Below the pieces are notes generated by a model that was not told the DNA's origin, did not search any database, and saw only the letters and a program-made list of their open reading frames with translations. 43,562 nucleotides of DNA from an uncultured Gammaproteobacteria bacterium (GTDB lineage: Bacteria > Pseudomonadota > Gammaproteobacteria > Magnimaribacterales > TMED112), in assembly GCA_913020145.1 (NCBI GenBank), contig CAJWAI010000006.1, positions 1 to 43,562 on the forward strand. Reading direction: 5' to 3'. The translations under genes and the position numbers were made by a program. Within the stretch, counting starts at the first letter, position 1. Each line of letters starts with the position of its first letter. Below are positions 20,015-29,386 of this stretch, piece after piece.

Positions 20015-20262
20015 GAAGATTTTTTACCAAATTTTTTCTCAAATTTTTGGACTCTTCCGCCTGTATCAAGAATCTTTTGCTGCCCAGTATAAAAAGGATG
20101 AGAGGCAGAAGAAGTCTCAATTACAAAATATGGGTATGTTTTACCATCTTCCCATTCTTTGGTTTGATCGGTTTTTAATGTCGAACGAATTAGGAAGTAC
20201 TTATCCACACTAGTGTCATGGAATAGCACTTCACGATATTCAGGATGTATTTCTTTTTTCAT
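20011..20262 (-). CDS. rpmE2: 50S ribosomal protein L31 type B (no zinc-ligand cysteines)
   Basis: [28 protein letters not shown]..., [31 protein letters not shown]; no Cys. Confidence 0.92.
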   Translation of the reverse strand: MKKEIHPEYREVLFHDTSVDKYFLIRSTLKTDQTKEWEDGKTYPYFVIETSSASHPFYTGQQKILDTGGRVQKFEKKFGKKSS

Positions 20263-20317
20263 ATCTTCCAAATGAGTGTGAAATAATATCAAATAAATTT
20301 TCTATTACAATAAATTA

Positions 20318-22282
20318 ATGAATTTTGTTGATGTCGCAGTACCTTCGCCTTTACGGTCTGCTTTTACCTACAGGAACAATACTGGTGAAAATCTAGTTGG
20401 AAGAAGAGTATTAGTAGAGTTCGGAAGACGTAAGCTTATTGGAGTTGTAACCGCAGATAGGGATGATTATAAAGGCGAATATAAGATAAAAGACATTTTA
20501 CAAACTCTGGACCATGACCCGACTTTTAGTAAAACCCAATTATTAACAATAAAAAAAATATCAGACCATTATATGCATCCCATAGGTATGGTCTTAGAAG
20601 CTTTTTTGCCAACTATGCTAAGAAAAGCAAAAACCCAATTGGATTTAAGTAAATATTTTTCAGATACATGTGATTTAGATATTAATGATGATAATTTTCA
20701 TGAACTTACATCCGACCAGAAATCTTGCTTAGAAAAAATTAAGAATAATGACAGGGAGTCCCTTTTATTTGGTGTAACTTCGTCTGGCAAAACAGAGATT
20801 TATAAACATTACATTAAGTTACTTCTTCAAGAAGGAAAAAGTGCTTTAGTCTTAGTTCCTGAAATATTCTTAACGCCGCAAATACATGATGATTTTAAAA
20901 AGAATTTTAATGATTCAGTTTATATACATCATTCCGGTTTAACTGAACTACAGAGATTCAAGATTTGGCTAGCAGCTCAAGATGATAAACCAAAGATAAT
21001 TATTGGAACCAGATCAGCTATTTTTTTACCAATTAAAAATCTTGGTACAATTATTTTTGATGAAGAGCATGATCAATCTTATAAACAACAAGATGGATTT
21101 AGATATGATGCTAGAACTTTAGCAAAGATTATTTATGCTAAAGATGTCAAAATTATCTATTCTTCTGCAACTCCTTCTCTAAATACTCTGCAGTCTAGTA
21201 AAGATGATGTTATTCAACGTCTATCTTTGAAAAAAAGAATATCCAAGAGCAAGATGCCAAACATTGAAGTACATCCAATAAATAAAAAGAATTTAGTGGG
21301 TGGAATTTCCCATGAGTTAATAGATGAAATAAAGAAAAATGATGAAATGGGCAATCAAACATTAATTTTGCTCAATAGAAGAGGCTATGCTCCTATATTT
21401 CTATGTAACTCTTGTGGATGGATAGCAAAAAGTAATTGTTGTGATACTTCATTAGTTCTTCATCAGGAGGTTAGGAGGTTAAAATGCCATAGATGTGAAA
21501 GTGCATGGGGTATACCAGACTGCTGTCCAAGTTGTGGAGCATCAGATTTTAGCTATAAAGGTGTTGGTACTCAGCAAGTAGAAGAAGCAATAAAAGATAT
21601 TTTACCTAAAGCAGAGGTTATTAGAATTGATAGAGATTCAGTCGCTGGTAAAGCTAGAAGAGAGAAAAGTTCGCTAACAATAAAAGATATTGAGCCAAAA
21701 ATATTTGTTGGCACACAACTTTTGGCAAAAGGACATGATTTTAAAAAAATAACTTTGATTATTATTCTTAATTTAGATTTTGGGTTATTTGGAGCGGATA
21801 TACATCTTCAAGAACAGACTGCTCAATTACTAATTCAAGTTGCAGGACGAGCTGGTAGAACAGGAATGGATAATAAAGTTTATCTACAAACGCGAGTTGC
21901 TGACCACCCAATGTTTAATTTAATAAAGACTGGAGATTATGAATTAGTAGCAAATGAGATATTAAATGAACGTAAAAAACTTGATCTATCTCCCTATATC
22001 GATGTTGTCTACTTAAAAGCTGAAGATGCAAACCAAGCTAGACTAAGAAAATTTTTAGTGGAAGCAAAAAAATATCTCTCAAAAGAACATCTTGAGGTAT
22101 ACGGACCGTTTGAGGCTCCAATTACCAAAGTTGGGTACAAACATAGAATGTTTTGCATAATCCAAAGCTCTAAGAAAGAAATTATGCTTAAGACACTAGA
22201 TGATTTTGTTTCTCATTCAGATAAACAAAAAAAAGAAATTTCAAACTGGGTTGTTGATATTGACCCTATCAATGCATCTTAA
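20318..22282 (+). CDS. priA: primosomal protein N' (replication restart helicase)
   Basis: LLFGVTSSGKTEIY, IIFDEEHDQSYKQQDGFRYDARTLA, zinc cysteine clusters CNSCGW/CHRCES/CCPSCG, QVAGRAGR. Confidence 0.96.
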   Translation: MNFVDVAVPSPLRSAFTYRNNTGENLVGRRVLVEFGRRKLIGVVTADRDDYKGEYKIKDILQTLDHDPTFSKTQLLTIKKISDHYMHPIGMVLEAFLPTMLRKAKTQLDLSKYFSDTCDLDINDDNFHELTSDQKSCLEKIKNNDRESLLFGVTSSGKTEIYKHYIKLLLQEGKSALVLVPEIFLTPQIHDDFKKNFNDSVYIHHSGLTELQRFKIWLAAQDDKPKIIIGTRSAIFLPIKNLGTIIFDEEHDQSYKQQDGFRYDARTLAKIIYAKDVKIIYSSATPSLNTLQSSKDDVIQRLSLKKRISKSKMPNIEVHPINKKNLVGGISHELIDEIKKNDEMGNQTLILLNRRGYAPIFLCNSCGWIAKSNCCDTSLVLHQEVRRLKCHRCESAWGIPDCCPSCGASDFSYKGVGTQQVEEAIKDILPKAEVIRIDRDSVAGKARREKSSLTIKDIEPKIFVGTQLLAKGHDFKKITLIIILNLDFGLFGADIHLQEQTAQLLIQVAGRAGRTGMDNKVYLQTRVADHPMFNLIKTGDYELVANEILNERKKLDLSPYIDVVYLKAEDANQARLRKFLVEAKKYLSKEHLEVYGPFEAPITKVGYKHRMFCIIQSSKKEIMLKTLDDFVSHSDKQKKEISNWVVDIDPINAS

Positions 22283-22714
22283 AAATTCTTCACATTCAGT
22301 TCTAATTTCTAGGGCTCTCTCTTGTTTATCTATAATAAGAGAAAGAAATATTTCATTTCCTAAATTAAATTTTGATATTTTATTTGGCCATTCAATAAAT
22401 AAAGTTGCTTTCTTATTTTCACTTATTTCAAGCCCAAGCATTTCAAAATCATTTTCTCCATCTATTCTATAAAGATCAGCATGGAAGATTTCATGATCAT
22501 TTATGGCATATTCCTCTAAGATACTAAAAGTAGGACTTTTAACTGACCCAGTCCATCCCATATGTCTTAGTACATAACGCACAAGTGTAGTTTTGCCTGC
22601 ACCTAGATTCCCTTCTAAGTAGACTATATTTAACTCATTAGAAGATTGAATATAATCAGCAAGTATTTTTGCAAAACAATCTGTTTGTTCTAATTTTGTA
22701 ATATTTATTTTCAC
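22241..22714 (-). CDS. tsaE: tRNA threonylcarbamoyladenosine biosynthesis ATPase
   Basis: YLEGNLGAGKTTLVRYVLR, VKSPTFSILEEY, FHADLYRI. Confidence 0.95.
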   Translation of the reverse strand: MKINITKLEQTDCFAKILADYIQSSNELNIVYLEGNLGAGKTTLVRYVLRHMGWTGSVKSPTFSILEEYAINDHEIFHADLYRIDGENDFEMLGLEISENKKATLFIEWPNKISKFNLGNEIFLSLIIDKQERALEIRTECEEFLRCIDRVNINNPV

Positions 22715-23352
22715 TAAAAGAAACTAGGAGATAAGTTAACAAATTCTTTGCCTATGATGTCTCTTTGTAGACAATCTCTAACTTTTTCATAATCAATCTG
22801 GTTTGTTACAAAATCAACATCATCTACATTGAGAACCAATAGTGGAGATTCTGAGTAATTAAAAAAGAATTCAGTATATTTTTCACATATTTTTTCTAAG
22901 TATTCTAAAGATATTTGTTCTTCATAAGCTCGACCACGTTTTTTAACTCGTTCATAAACTCTTTTTGGTGAAGCTTGTAAGTAAATTAATAGATCAGGCT
23001 TAGGGTAAGAATCATAGAATTTAGACTTAACTTCCTTAAAAATTTTTAGCTCATCAGCACTGAGGTTTAATTCTGCAAATAGATCTTCCTTTTGAAAAAT
23101 AAAATCTGAAACAATTTTCCCTTCTATTAGATCATCTGAAAAATATGTATTTATCTGTTGTGATCTTTGCATGACAAAATGAATCTGTGTCGCAAATGCA
23201 TATTTCTGACTATTTTCATAAAAAGATTGTAAGAAAGGATTGTCATCTGGATCTTCAAGGCAAAGGTCATGCCCAAATTCTAAAGCAATTTTTCTTGCCA
23301 AAGATGTTTTTCCAACGCCTATTGGGCCCTCTATGGCAATATATTTAGGCAT
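22714..23352 (-). CDS. deoxynucleoside kinase family protein
   Basis: YIAIEGPIGVGKTSLARKIA, LLIYLQASPKRVYERVKKRGRAYE; start taken at MPKYIAIEG. Confidence 0.88.
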   Translation of the reverse strand: MPKYIAIEGPIGVGKTSLARKIALEFGHDLCLEDPDDNPFLQSFYENSQKYAFATQIHFVMQRSQQINTYFSDDLIEGKIVSDFIFQKEDLFAELNLSADELKIFKEVKSKFYDSYPKPDLLIYLQASPKRVYERVKKRGRAYEEQISLEYLEKICEKYTEFFFNYSESPLLVLNVDDVDFVTNQIDYEKVRDCLQRDIIGKEFVNLSPSFF

Positions 23353-23353
23353 A

Positions 23354-24580
23354 TTATCTTTTTCCATCTATTCCCTTCTTATATTTATTTAAAAGTTTCA
23401 TCTTTTTATCATAGTTTGCAGCTTTGAACTCTGTCCACCAGTTAATGGGGGTATCTAAATTTCTTTCCATTGAATTTCTAAGCAAAAGAAAATCATATGA
23501 CGCTCGAAATCTGACATTATTAGTAAAGTTAATGGATTTTTTACCTACCTTATTAAATCTGATTTGATTCATCCAGATATCTCTTATAAAACTGCTATAT
23601 CTTCTTGGAACAGCAGTAATATTTTGTTGTTTTTGCATTACTGCTGCCATTGCTCGGTAGAAACTCTTGTAATTTATTCGATTAGATATTCCAGATTTAA
23701 TATAAACTTTTGGCCATAATAGTATTGCAAACAAGAAGCCAACATTTAATTTTTTATTTTCTTTTAATCTTTGATCTGTATTTTTAAAGGCATTTTCATA
23801 GAATTCATTGAAATTTTCTTTGCTATTTTCTAAATGAGGAAAAAGAAGATCAAATAAATCATATTCTTGTAAAAGTTGATAAGTTTTTAAAGCATATCCT
23901 GCTAGAAACATTTTAATTATTTCTTCATATATTCGTGCTGAAGACATATCAAGTAATTGATTCTTATGTTTAGTAATTGCTTTTTTTATAGTTGGTTCTA
24001 TTTCAAAATTTAGTTTTGCAGCAAATCTTATTACTCTTAGAATTCTTACTGGATCTTCGATTATCCTTTTCTCTGCATCTCCAACAAATCTTATTTTTTT
24101 ACTTTCTAGATCTTTTACACCCCCAGTGTAGTCGACTATTTTATCTGATAGAGGATCAAAATAAATAGAGTTAATTGTTAGATCTCTTCTTACAACATCT
24201 TCTTCTTGTGTTCCCCATTTGTTATCCCGTATTATTCTGCCCTTATCATTTATTTCAATTGAGTCAGATTGTGAATCTTGGCCTGATCTAAATGTAGTAA
24301 CTTCAATAACTTCATTAGGAAATGTGATATGTACAAGCTTGAATCGTCGACCAATTATTCTTGAGTTTCTAAATAGTTTTCTAATTTCTCTTGGCTCACA
24401 ATCAGTAACAATATCAAAATCTTTAGGGTCTAGACCTTCGATTAAGTCTCTTATTCCACCGCCAACAATATATGCTTTAAATTTTTTAGTTTGAAGTCTA
24501 GAAATTATAGATAATGCATTCTTTGACAAAGCATCTGCTTTAAATTTAAATTTTTCTGTACTAAAAATTTCTGGTTTCAC
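23354..24580 (-). CDS. pcnB: poly(A) polymerase / CCA-adding-type nucleotidyltransferase (PcnB-like)
   Basis: KAYIVGGGIRDLIEGLDPKDFDIVTD, RRFKLVHITF, RRDLTINSIYFDP, DPVRILRVIRFAAKL. Confidence 0.9.
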   Translation of the reverse strand: MKPEIFSTEKFKFKADALSKNALSIISRLQTKKFKAYIVGGGIRDLIEGLDPKDFDIVTDCEPREIRKLFRNSRIIGRRFKLVHITFPNEVIEVTTFRSGQDSQSDSIEINDKGRIIRDNKWGTQEEDVVRRDLTINSIYFDPLSDKIVDYTGGVKDLESKKIRFVGDAEKRIIEDPVRILRVIRFAAKLNFEIEPTIKKAITKHKNQLLDMSSARIYEEIIKMFLAGYALKTYQLLQEYDLFDLLFPHLENSKENFNEFYENAFKNTDQRLKENKKLNVGFLFAILLWPKVYIKSGISNRINYKSFYRAMAAVMQKQQNITAVPRRYSSFIRDIWMNQIRFNKVGKKSINFTNNVRFRASYDFLLLRNSMERNLDTPINWWTEFKAANYDKKMKLLNKYKKGIDGKR

Positions 24581-25563
24581 AAAGATCTTTTATAGTTTTC
24601 TAAAAGACCTTTATAACCATCTTTAGTTAATCTTGGACTTTTTTCTTGTACGATTATTGATGATGCATAATTACCAAATTTACATGCTTCTAAGAAGCTC
24701 TCATCTTCATTAACTTTATGCAAGGCAGCTCCTGCAAATATGTCCCCCGCCCCATTTGAATCAAATGCTTCAACTTTATATGCATCTAGCTTATTGAATT
24801 GATTATTTTCGAAGATGACCGAGTTTCTTGAGCCATTCGTTACAACAAAGTTTTTAGCAACTTTCTTTAATTCTTCGGCAAAATCTTCACCTACTAAAGC
24901 AATAGCCTCCTCTTTATTACAAAAAAGATAGTCAATATTTCTTATACTAATGACCTCTTCAAATCTCTCTCTAAACGCATTAACAACACCCGGATCAGAT
25001 AGGCTTAAAGCAAATCTTATTTCTTGTGAGCATCCTTTCAAGATATTAAGAAAAGCATGATAGTTTTCATTTGAAGTAAATTGATAGCCTTCAGAAAAAA
25101 TTATTTTTGCATTATTGGCATGAGATATAAACTCTGCATTATCAACCAATCTTTCAGATGCACCAAGGTATGTGCCCATAGTTCTTTCACTATTAGGTGT
25201 AATGAAAACTAAACATCTACCTGTTTTTATACTTTCATGATGGAAACCATTGAGTGGTGCTATTCCGTTGTCTTTCAAATTATCCACGTAAAGCGAACCT
25301 CTATCATCATTGCCTAATTGGCAAATTAGTCCACATTTCGAACCAAGATTAGATGCAGCAGCTAAACTATTAGTTGTTGACCCTCCACACATAACTTCCG
25401 GCAATTGATTGCCAGGGATAGAAGATATAATTTGTTCCTGCTCCTCAAAAGAGAATGGTTTAAAGGAGTTAAAATTTAGTCCAGTTGAATCTACAAATTC
25501 TCTACTAACATAAAATGTTTCATCAACGAGAGCATTACCAACGCCTAGAATATCAAACTTCAT
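24577..25563 (-). CDS. PfkB-family carbohydrate/adenosine kinase
   Basis: MKFDILGVGNALVDETF, MCGGSTTNSLAAAS, FDSNGAGDIFAGAAL. Confidence 0.88.
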   Translation of the reverse strand: MKFDILGVGNALVDETFYVSREFVDSTGLNFNSFKPFSFEEQEQIISSIPGNQLPEVMCGGSTTNSLAAASNLGSKCGLICQLGNDDRGSLYVDNLKDNGIAPLNGFHHESIKTGRCLVFITPNSERTMGTYLGASERLVDNAEFISHANNAKIIFSEGYQFTSNENYHAFLNILKGCSQEIRFALSLSDPGVVNAFRERFEEVISIRNIDYLFCNKEEAIALVGEDFAEELKKVAKNFVVTNGSRNSVIFENNQFNKLDAYKVEAFDSNGAGDIFAGAALHKVNEDESFLEACKFGNYASSIIVQEKSPRLTKDGYKGLLENYKRSL

Positions 25564-26848
25564 TATTTATCTTATCTAAAACCTTTATTGCAGTTTTAGC
25601 CGCTTTTACTAGTTTATCCTCATTATGCTCTGTTGAAATAAAACAACTTTCATAGGCTGAAGGAGGAAGATAAATATTTTCTTCCAACATGCCGCGAAAA
25701 AACTTTTTAAAAAGCTCAATATTTGAATTTTCGACATCACTAAAATTCATAGGAAGGTTTTTACTAAAGAAAAAACCAAACATACCACCTCTTACATTAA
25801 ACGAAAATGGTATTTTATTTTGATCACAATAGTCCTTTACTATTTGCAAGAAAACGTGAGCATTTTCTTCAAGTTTTCTGTAGATATTTTGGTCATTAAG
25901 CTGCTTAAGTAACGCTGTACCTGCACTAACTGCAATAGGATTACCAGATAAAGTGCCTGCTTGATAAATAGGTCCATCTGGAGCGATATTATCCATAATT
26001 TCTTTCTTGCCACCATATACTCCTACTGGTAAGCCACCGCCAACAATTTTTCCTAAGGCAGTTAAATCCGGATTTATATTAAATAATTCTTGTGCTCCTC
26101 CTCTTGCAACACGGAACCCTGTCATTACTTCGTCAAAGATTAATATTGAATTATTTTCTGTGCAGATTTGTCTTAATTCTTTAAGAAAATCTTCACTAGG
26201 TTCAATAAATCCCATATTTCCAGCTATCGGTTCAACAATGACAGCAGCAATATCTTGCGCATGACTATTAAAAGCCTCTTTTAATGCATTTATATCGTTG
26301 TATGGAATAGTGATAGTAAGTTTAGATAGTTCTTCTGGAATTCCTGGAGAGTCTGGTACTCCAAGTGTTGCTAGACCGGAACCAGCTTTAACTAAAAGAG
26401 AGTCTACATGACCATGATAACAACCAATAAATTTTATAATGATATTTCTTTTTGTTGTTCCTCTTGCCAATCTTATGCAGCTCATCGTTGCTTCAGTGCC
26501 AGAATTGACCATTCTGAGTTTTTCTATGCTTGGAACATATGACTTTATAAGTTTTGCAATTTCTAATTCATTTTTTGTTGGTGCTCCAAAGCTTATACCC
26601 TTACTAGATTGCTTTTTTATAGCATCTGCAATTTTTTTATTGGAATGACCTAGAATCATTGGCCCCCAAGAACCTACAAAATCTAGATATTTATTGCCAT
26701 CTTCATCATATAGGTAACAACCTCTAGATTTTCTAAAGAAAATTGGCGAACCTCCTACACTTTTAAATGCTCTTACAGGAGAATTTACACCGCCAGCTAT
26801 ATGATTCTTAGATTTTTCAAAAAGTTTTTCAGAGTTTTTAGTTTTCAT
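25553..26848 (-). CDS. hemL: glutamate-1-semialdehyde 2,1-aminomutase
   Basis: HIAGGVNSPVRAFKSVGG, MVNSGTEATMSCIRLARG, YHGHVDSLLVKAGSG, LIFDEVMTGFR, TALGKIVGGGLPVGVYGG. Confidence 0.97.
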   Translation of the reverse strand: MKTKNSEKLFEKSKNHIAGGVNSPVRAFKSVGGSPIFFRKSRGCYLYDEDGNKYLDFVGSWGPMILGHSNKKIADAIKKQSSKGISFGAPTKNELEIAKLIKSYVPSIEKLRMVNSGTEATMSCIRLARGTTKRNIIIKFIGCYHGHVDSLLVKAGSGLATLGVPDSPGIPEELSKLTITIPYNDINALKEAFNSHAQDIAAVIVEPIAGNMGFIEPSEDFLKELRQICTENNSILIFDEVMTGFRVARGGAQELFNINPDLTALGKIVGGGLPVGVYGGKKEIMDNIAPDGPIYQAGTLSGNPIAVSAGTALLKQLNDQNIYRKLEENAHVFLQIVKDYCDQNKIPFSFNVRGGMFGFFFSKNLPMNFSDVENSNIELFKKFFRGMLEENIYLPPSAYESCFISTEHNEDKLVKAAKTAIKVLDKINNEV

Positions 26849-27467
26849 TCCAGATTTCTATCAGTTTTCGGCAGTTTACTTCAATTTTTTTGAGATCATT
26901 ATAGATGCCATCACAAATAGCTGCCATATTAAATTTATTTTGTTTTACTAATCTTAGATTTATTTCACTTATTCCACCAATCGCGATATTTATTTTTTCT
27001 TTATCCATTTTTGATGAAACATCAACAATATCTATAGGCCCGGTTATATTTTTTTTAGTTTTTGATTCAAATAAAGGGCCAAATGAGTAATATGAAAATA
27101 ACTCTGAATCTTCCCTTGCTTGTTGTTCTGGCTTATTTTTGCAGCTTAAGCCAACAAAACTGATATTCTTAGTTTCTTTTAAAAAGCTTGTATCTTCAAT
27201 ATCTTGTCCTATATGCAAACCACACCCAATTAATTCAGCAACCCTATGATCATTATTTATTACCAGAGTTGCACTCCATTTATTACATATGGTTTGAATC
27301 TCTTTTGCCGTCTCGTACCTTTCCTCAAAATTAATTTCATCTTCAAATCGATATTGAATTAATCTTATTTCTGATTCTAATGTTCGCTCAACAGCATCAA
27401 GAAGTTCATTTTTATGAATATATGTTGGAGTAATAGCGTAAATGGGCGATTCGATTTTTTTGAACAT
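26838..27467 (-). CDS. ThiE/TenI-like thiamine phosphate synthase-family protein
   Basis: YAITPTYIHKNELLDAVERTLES.IRLIQYR, LVINNDHRVAELIGCGLHIGQ, YYSFGPLFESKTKKNITGP, IAIGGI. Confidence 0.75.
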   Translation of the reverse strand: MFKKIESPIYAITPTYIHKNELLDAVERTLESEIRLIQYRFEDEINFEERYETAKEIQTICNKWSATLVINNDHRVAELIGCGLHIGQDIEDTSFLKETKNISFVGLSCKNKPEQQAREDSELFSYYSFGPLFESKTKKNITGPIDIVDVSSKMDKEKINIAIGGISEINLRLVKQNKFNMAAICDGIYNDLKKIEVNCRKLIEIWNEN

Positions 27468-27484
27468 GTTTTTACTTTGAATAA

Positions 27485-28006
27485 CTAACTAATCTTCTTT
27501 GAGAATTCATCTACATCATTCCAATTTGTAAATTCATAGGTCTTTTCTAGATCAGTTGGTCCCTTTGTAATCCACATTATTAATCTAATCATATGCTTAT
27601 CTAAAAAATTATATTTTGGATAGTCTATTTTCCCGGCAAAAACCCCAATTTCATTTGGCATCCAACCTGTACGCTTTAAAAACTTCTTTATGTATGGATT
27701 AGTTTCTGGCTTATTCTTTTCAGGCTTCCTTGCAACTGCATTAACACTAAAAAAAGCATTTTCTTTACCTTCAATTATGTTCTTATGACTTTTTATAAAG
27801 TTATAAAGCTCTTTGCTATGATCTCCATATCTTATACTTGCACCGATTAATAGTTTTTCAGCTGTTTCTAGATCAGATTGTGTAATATTTTTTAGATTTA
27901 TCAATCTTGGACAATGGGCGTTTTCTAGATTCTTGAAAATATGTTCACAAATATTAATGGTATGACCATCAGTACTTGAGTAAATTATTAGAATATTTTT
28001 TGCCAT
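27485..28006 (-). CDS. hemG: menaquinone-dependent protoporphyrinogen oxidase (flavodoxin fold)
   Basis: ILIIYSSTDGHTINICEHI, IGASIRYGDHSKEL, FFSVNAVARKPEKN, WITKGPTDLEKTYEFTNW. Confidence 0.92.
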   Translation of the reverse strand: MAKNILIIYSSTDGHTINICEHIFKNLENAHCPRLINLKNITQSDLETAEKLLIGASIRYGDHSKELYNFIKSHKNIIEGKENAFFSVNAVARKPEKNKPETNPYIKKFLKRTGWMPNEIGVFAGKIDYPKYNFLDKHMIRLIMWITKGPTDLEKTYEFTNWNDVDEFSKKIS

Positions 28007-28068
28007 TAATTAAAGAAATTATAAGACATTAAGTATTTTTGTTAGAATTATGCCCATATATATTATTT

Positions 28069-28416
28069 ATGGAATTAAAAACGAATAAAGCAACCCCCTT
28101 TCAGGTCTCTAAAGATGCACTGAATAGGCTTTCTTTGCTTAAAGAATCTGAAAAAGGAAAATATTTTAGAGTCTATGTTACAGGTGGAGGTTGCTCTGGA
28201 TTTCAATATGGGTTCAAATTTGATGAGTTTGATAAAGATGAAGATTCACTACTTAATTTTGATAGCGGGGTATCGATCATTTTAGATCAACTTTCTTACC
28301 CGTATTTATTAGGATCAAAAATTGATTTTAAAGAAGACTTGATGGGCGCAAAATTTACAGTTGAAAATCCTAATGCTTCTAGCACTTGTGGTTGCGGCGC
28401 CTCTTTTTCTATTTAA
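28069..28416 (+). CDS. erpA: iron-sulfur cluster insertion protein ErpA
   Basis: A-type carrier: FRVYVTGGGCSGFQYGFKFDE, GAKFTVENPNASSTCGCGASF; internal ATG preferred. Confidence 0.95.
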   Translation: MELKTNKATPFQVSKDALNRLSLLKESEKGKYFRVYVTGGGCSGFQYGFKFDEFDKDEDSLLNFDSGVSIILDQLSYPYLLGSKIDFKEDLMGAKFTVENPNASSTCGCGASFSI

Positions 28417-29386
28417 ATAACACTCCTTTGTCTGCATAAGCTAGATAAGCAAACGCTGAAGATTCCATATATCTAGAAGGAACAATATGATCGGTAGTCT
28501 GAATATTAGTCCTCACTTTCTCAGCAATACTTTTCATTAGTGTTTTATTAAGCGTACCACCCCCATGAAAGATTACTTCATCAGGATAATCACAATATTC
28601 ATAGAATTCTTTTATTTTTTCTGCTGTTACTTCTACTAGAGTTCTCAGAAGTTCATTAACAGGAATTTTCTTATATTCTTCAAGCCTTGTGAGTAGTGGT
28701 TCTGTATAAGCAGTTATATCATCTGCTCTTGGATACCCCATATTCATGAAAATGGACATTAATTCATCTTTGATTAAATTATTTATTGTCCCACTAGATG
28801 CTATTTGCCCATCTTTATCATAGTCACCTAATTGTGAGCTTGTCATGACAAAATCTAACAAGCAGTTACCTGGCCCTATATCTGAAGCAGCAGATATTTT
28901 TTCTCCATCTAGATATGTTCCATTTGAAATACCACCTATATTGATAATTAATTTTCGCTTTCCAGTCTCAGAAAAAATATATTTATGAAAATCTGGAATC
29001 AATGGAGCACCACGACCACCTTCAGCAATATTCTTATTTCTAAAGTCTGAAAAGACATCAATATTTGTTAATTTAGAAATTTTTTTTGGGTCTCCAGCTT
29101 GCAAACTATGATGATCTTCATGAGAAATGGTTTGCCCTGAAAAACCTATGCCAACAATTTTACTTTTAGATATAGAGCTCTTATAAATTAAATTTTTTAC
29201 TATTTCTACACTTTTATTAGTGATTTCGGAACTAATAAAAGGTATCTCAACAGAAGTCTTATAACTAGAGTGAAAATCTAAAGTTTCTGTAGCTACTATT
29301 TCAAAATGATCAGTAAAATCGACTAAACATGCATCTAGGGAATCTCTACTGGTCCCCGACATTATCCCTATAAAAAGGTTACTCAT
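28409..29386 (-). CDS. anmK: anhydro-N-acetylmuramic acid kinase
   Basis: FIGIMSGTSRDSLDACLVD, GIGFSGQTISH, LIINIGGISNGTYL, FHGGGTLN. Confidence 0.96.
   Translation of the reverse strand: MSNLFIGIMSGTSRDSLDACLVDFTDHFEIVATETLDFHSSYKTSVEIPFISSEITNKSVEIVKNLIYKSSISKSKIVGIGFSGQTISHEDHHSLQAGDPKKISKLTNIDVFSDFRNKNIAEGGRGAPLIPDFHKYIFSETGKRKLIINIGGISNGTYLDGEKISAASDIGPGNCLLDFVMTSSQLGDYDKDGQIASSGTINNLIKDELMSIFMNMGYPRADDITAYTEPLLTRLEEYKKIPVNELLRTLVEVTAEKIKEFYEYCDYPDEVIFHGGGTLNKTLMKSIAEKVRTNIQTTDHIVPSRYMESSAFAYLAYADKGVLFK

Noticed and set aside
19953-20213. 86-aa plus ORF across the dut/rpmE2 junction
   Set aside because: Antisense to rpmE2 and out of frame with dut; no family signature
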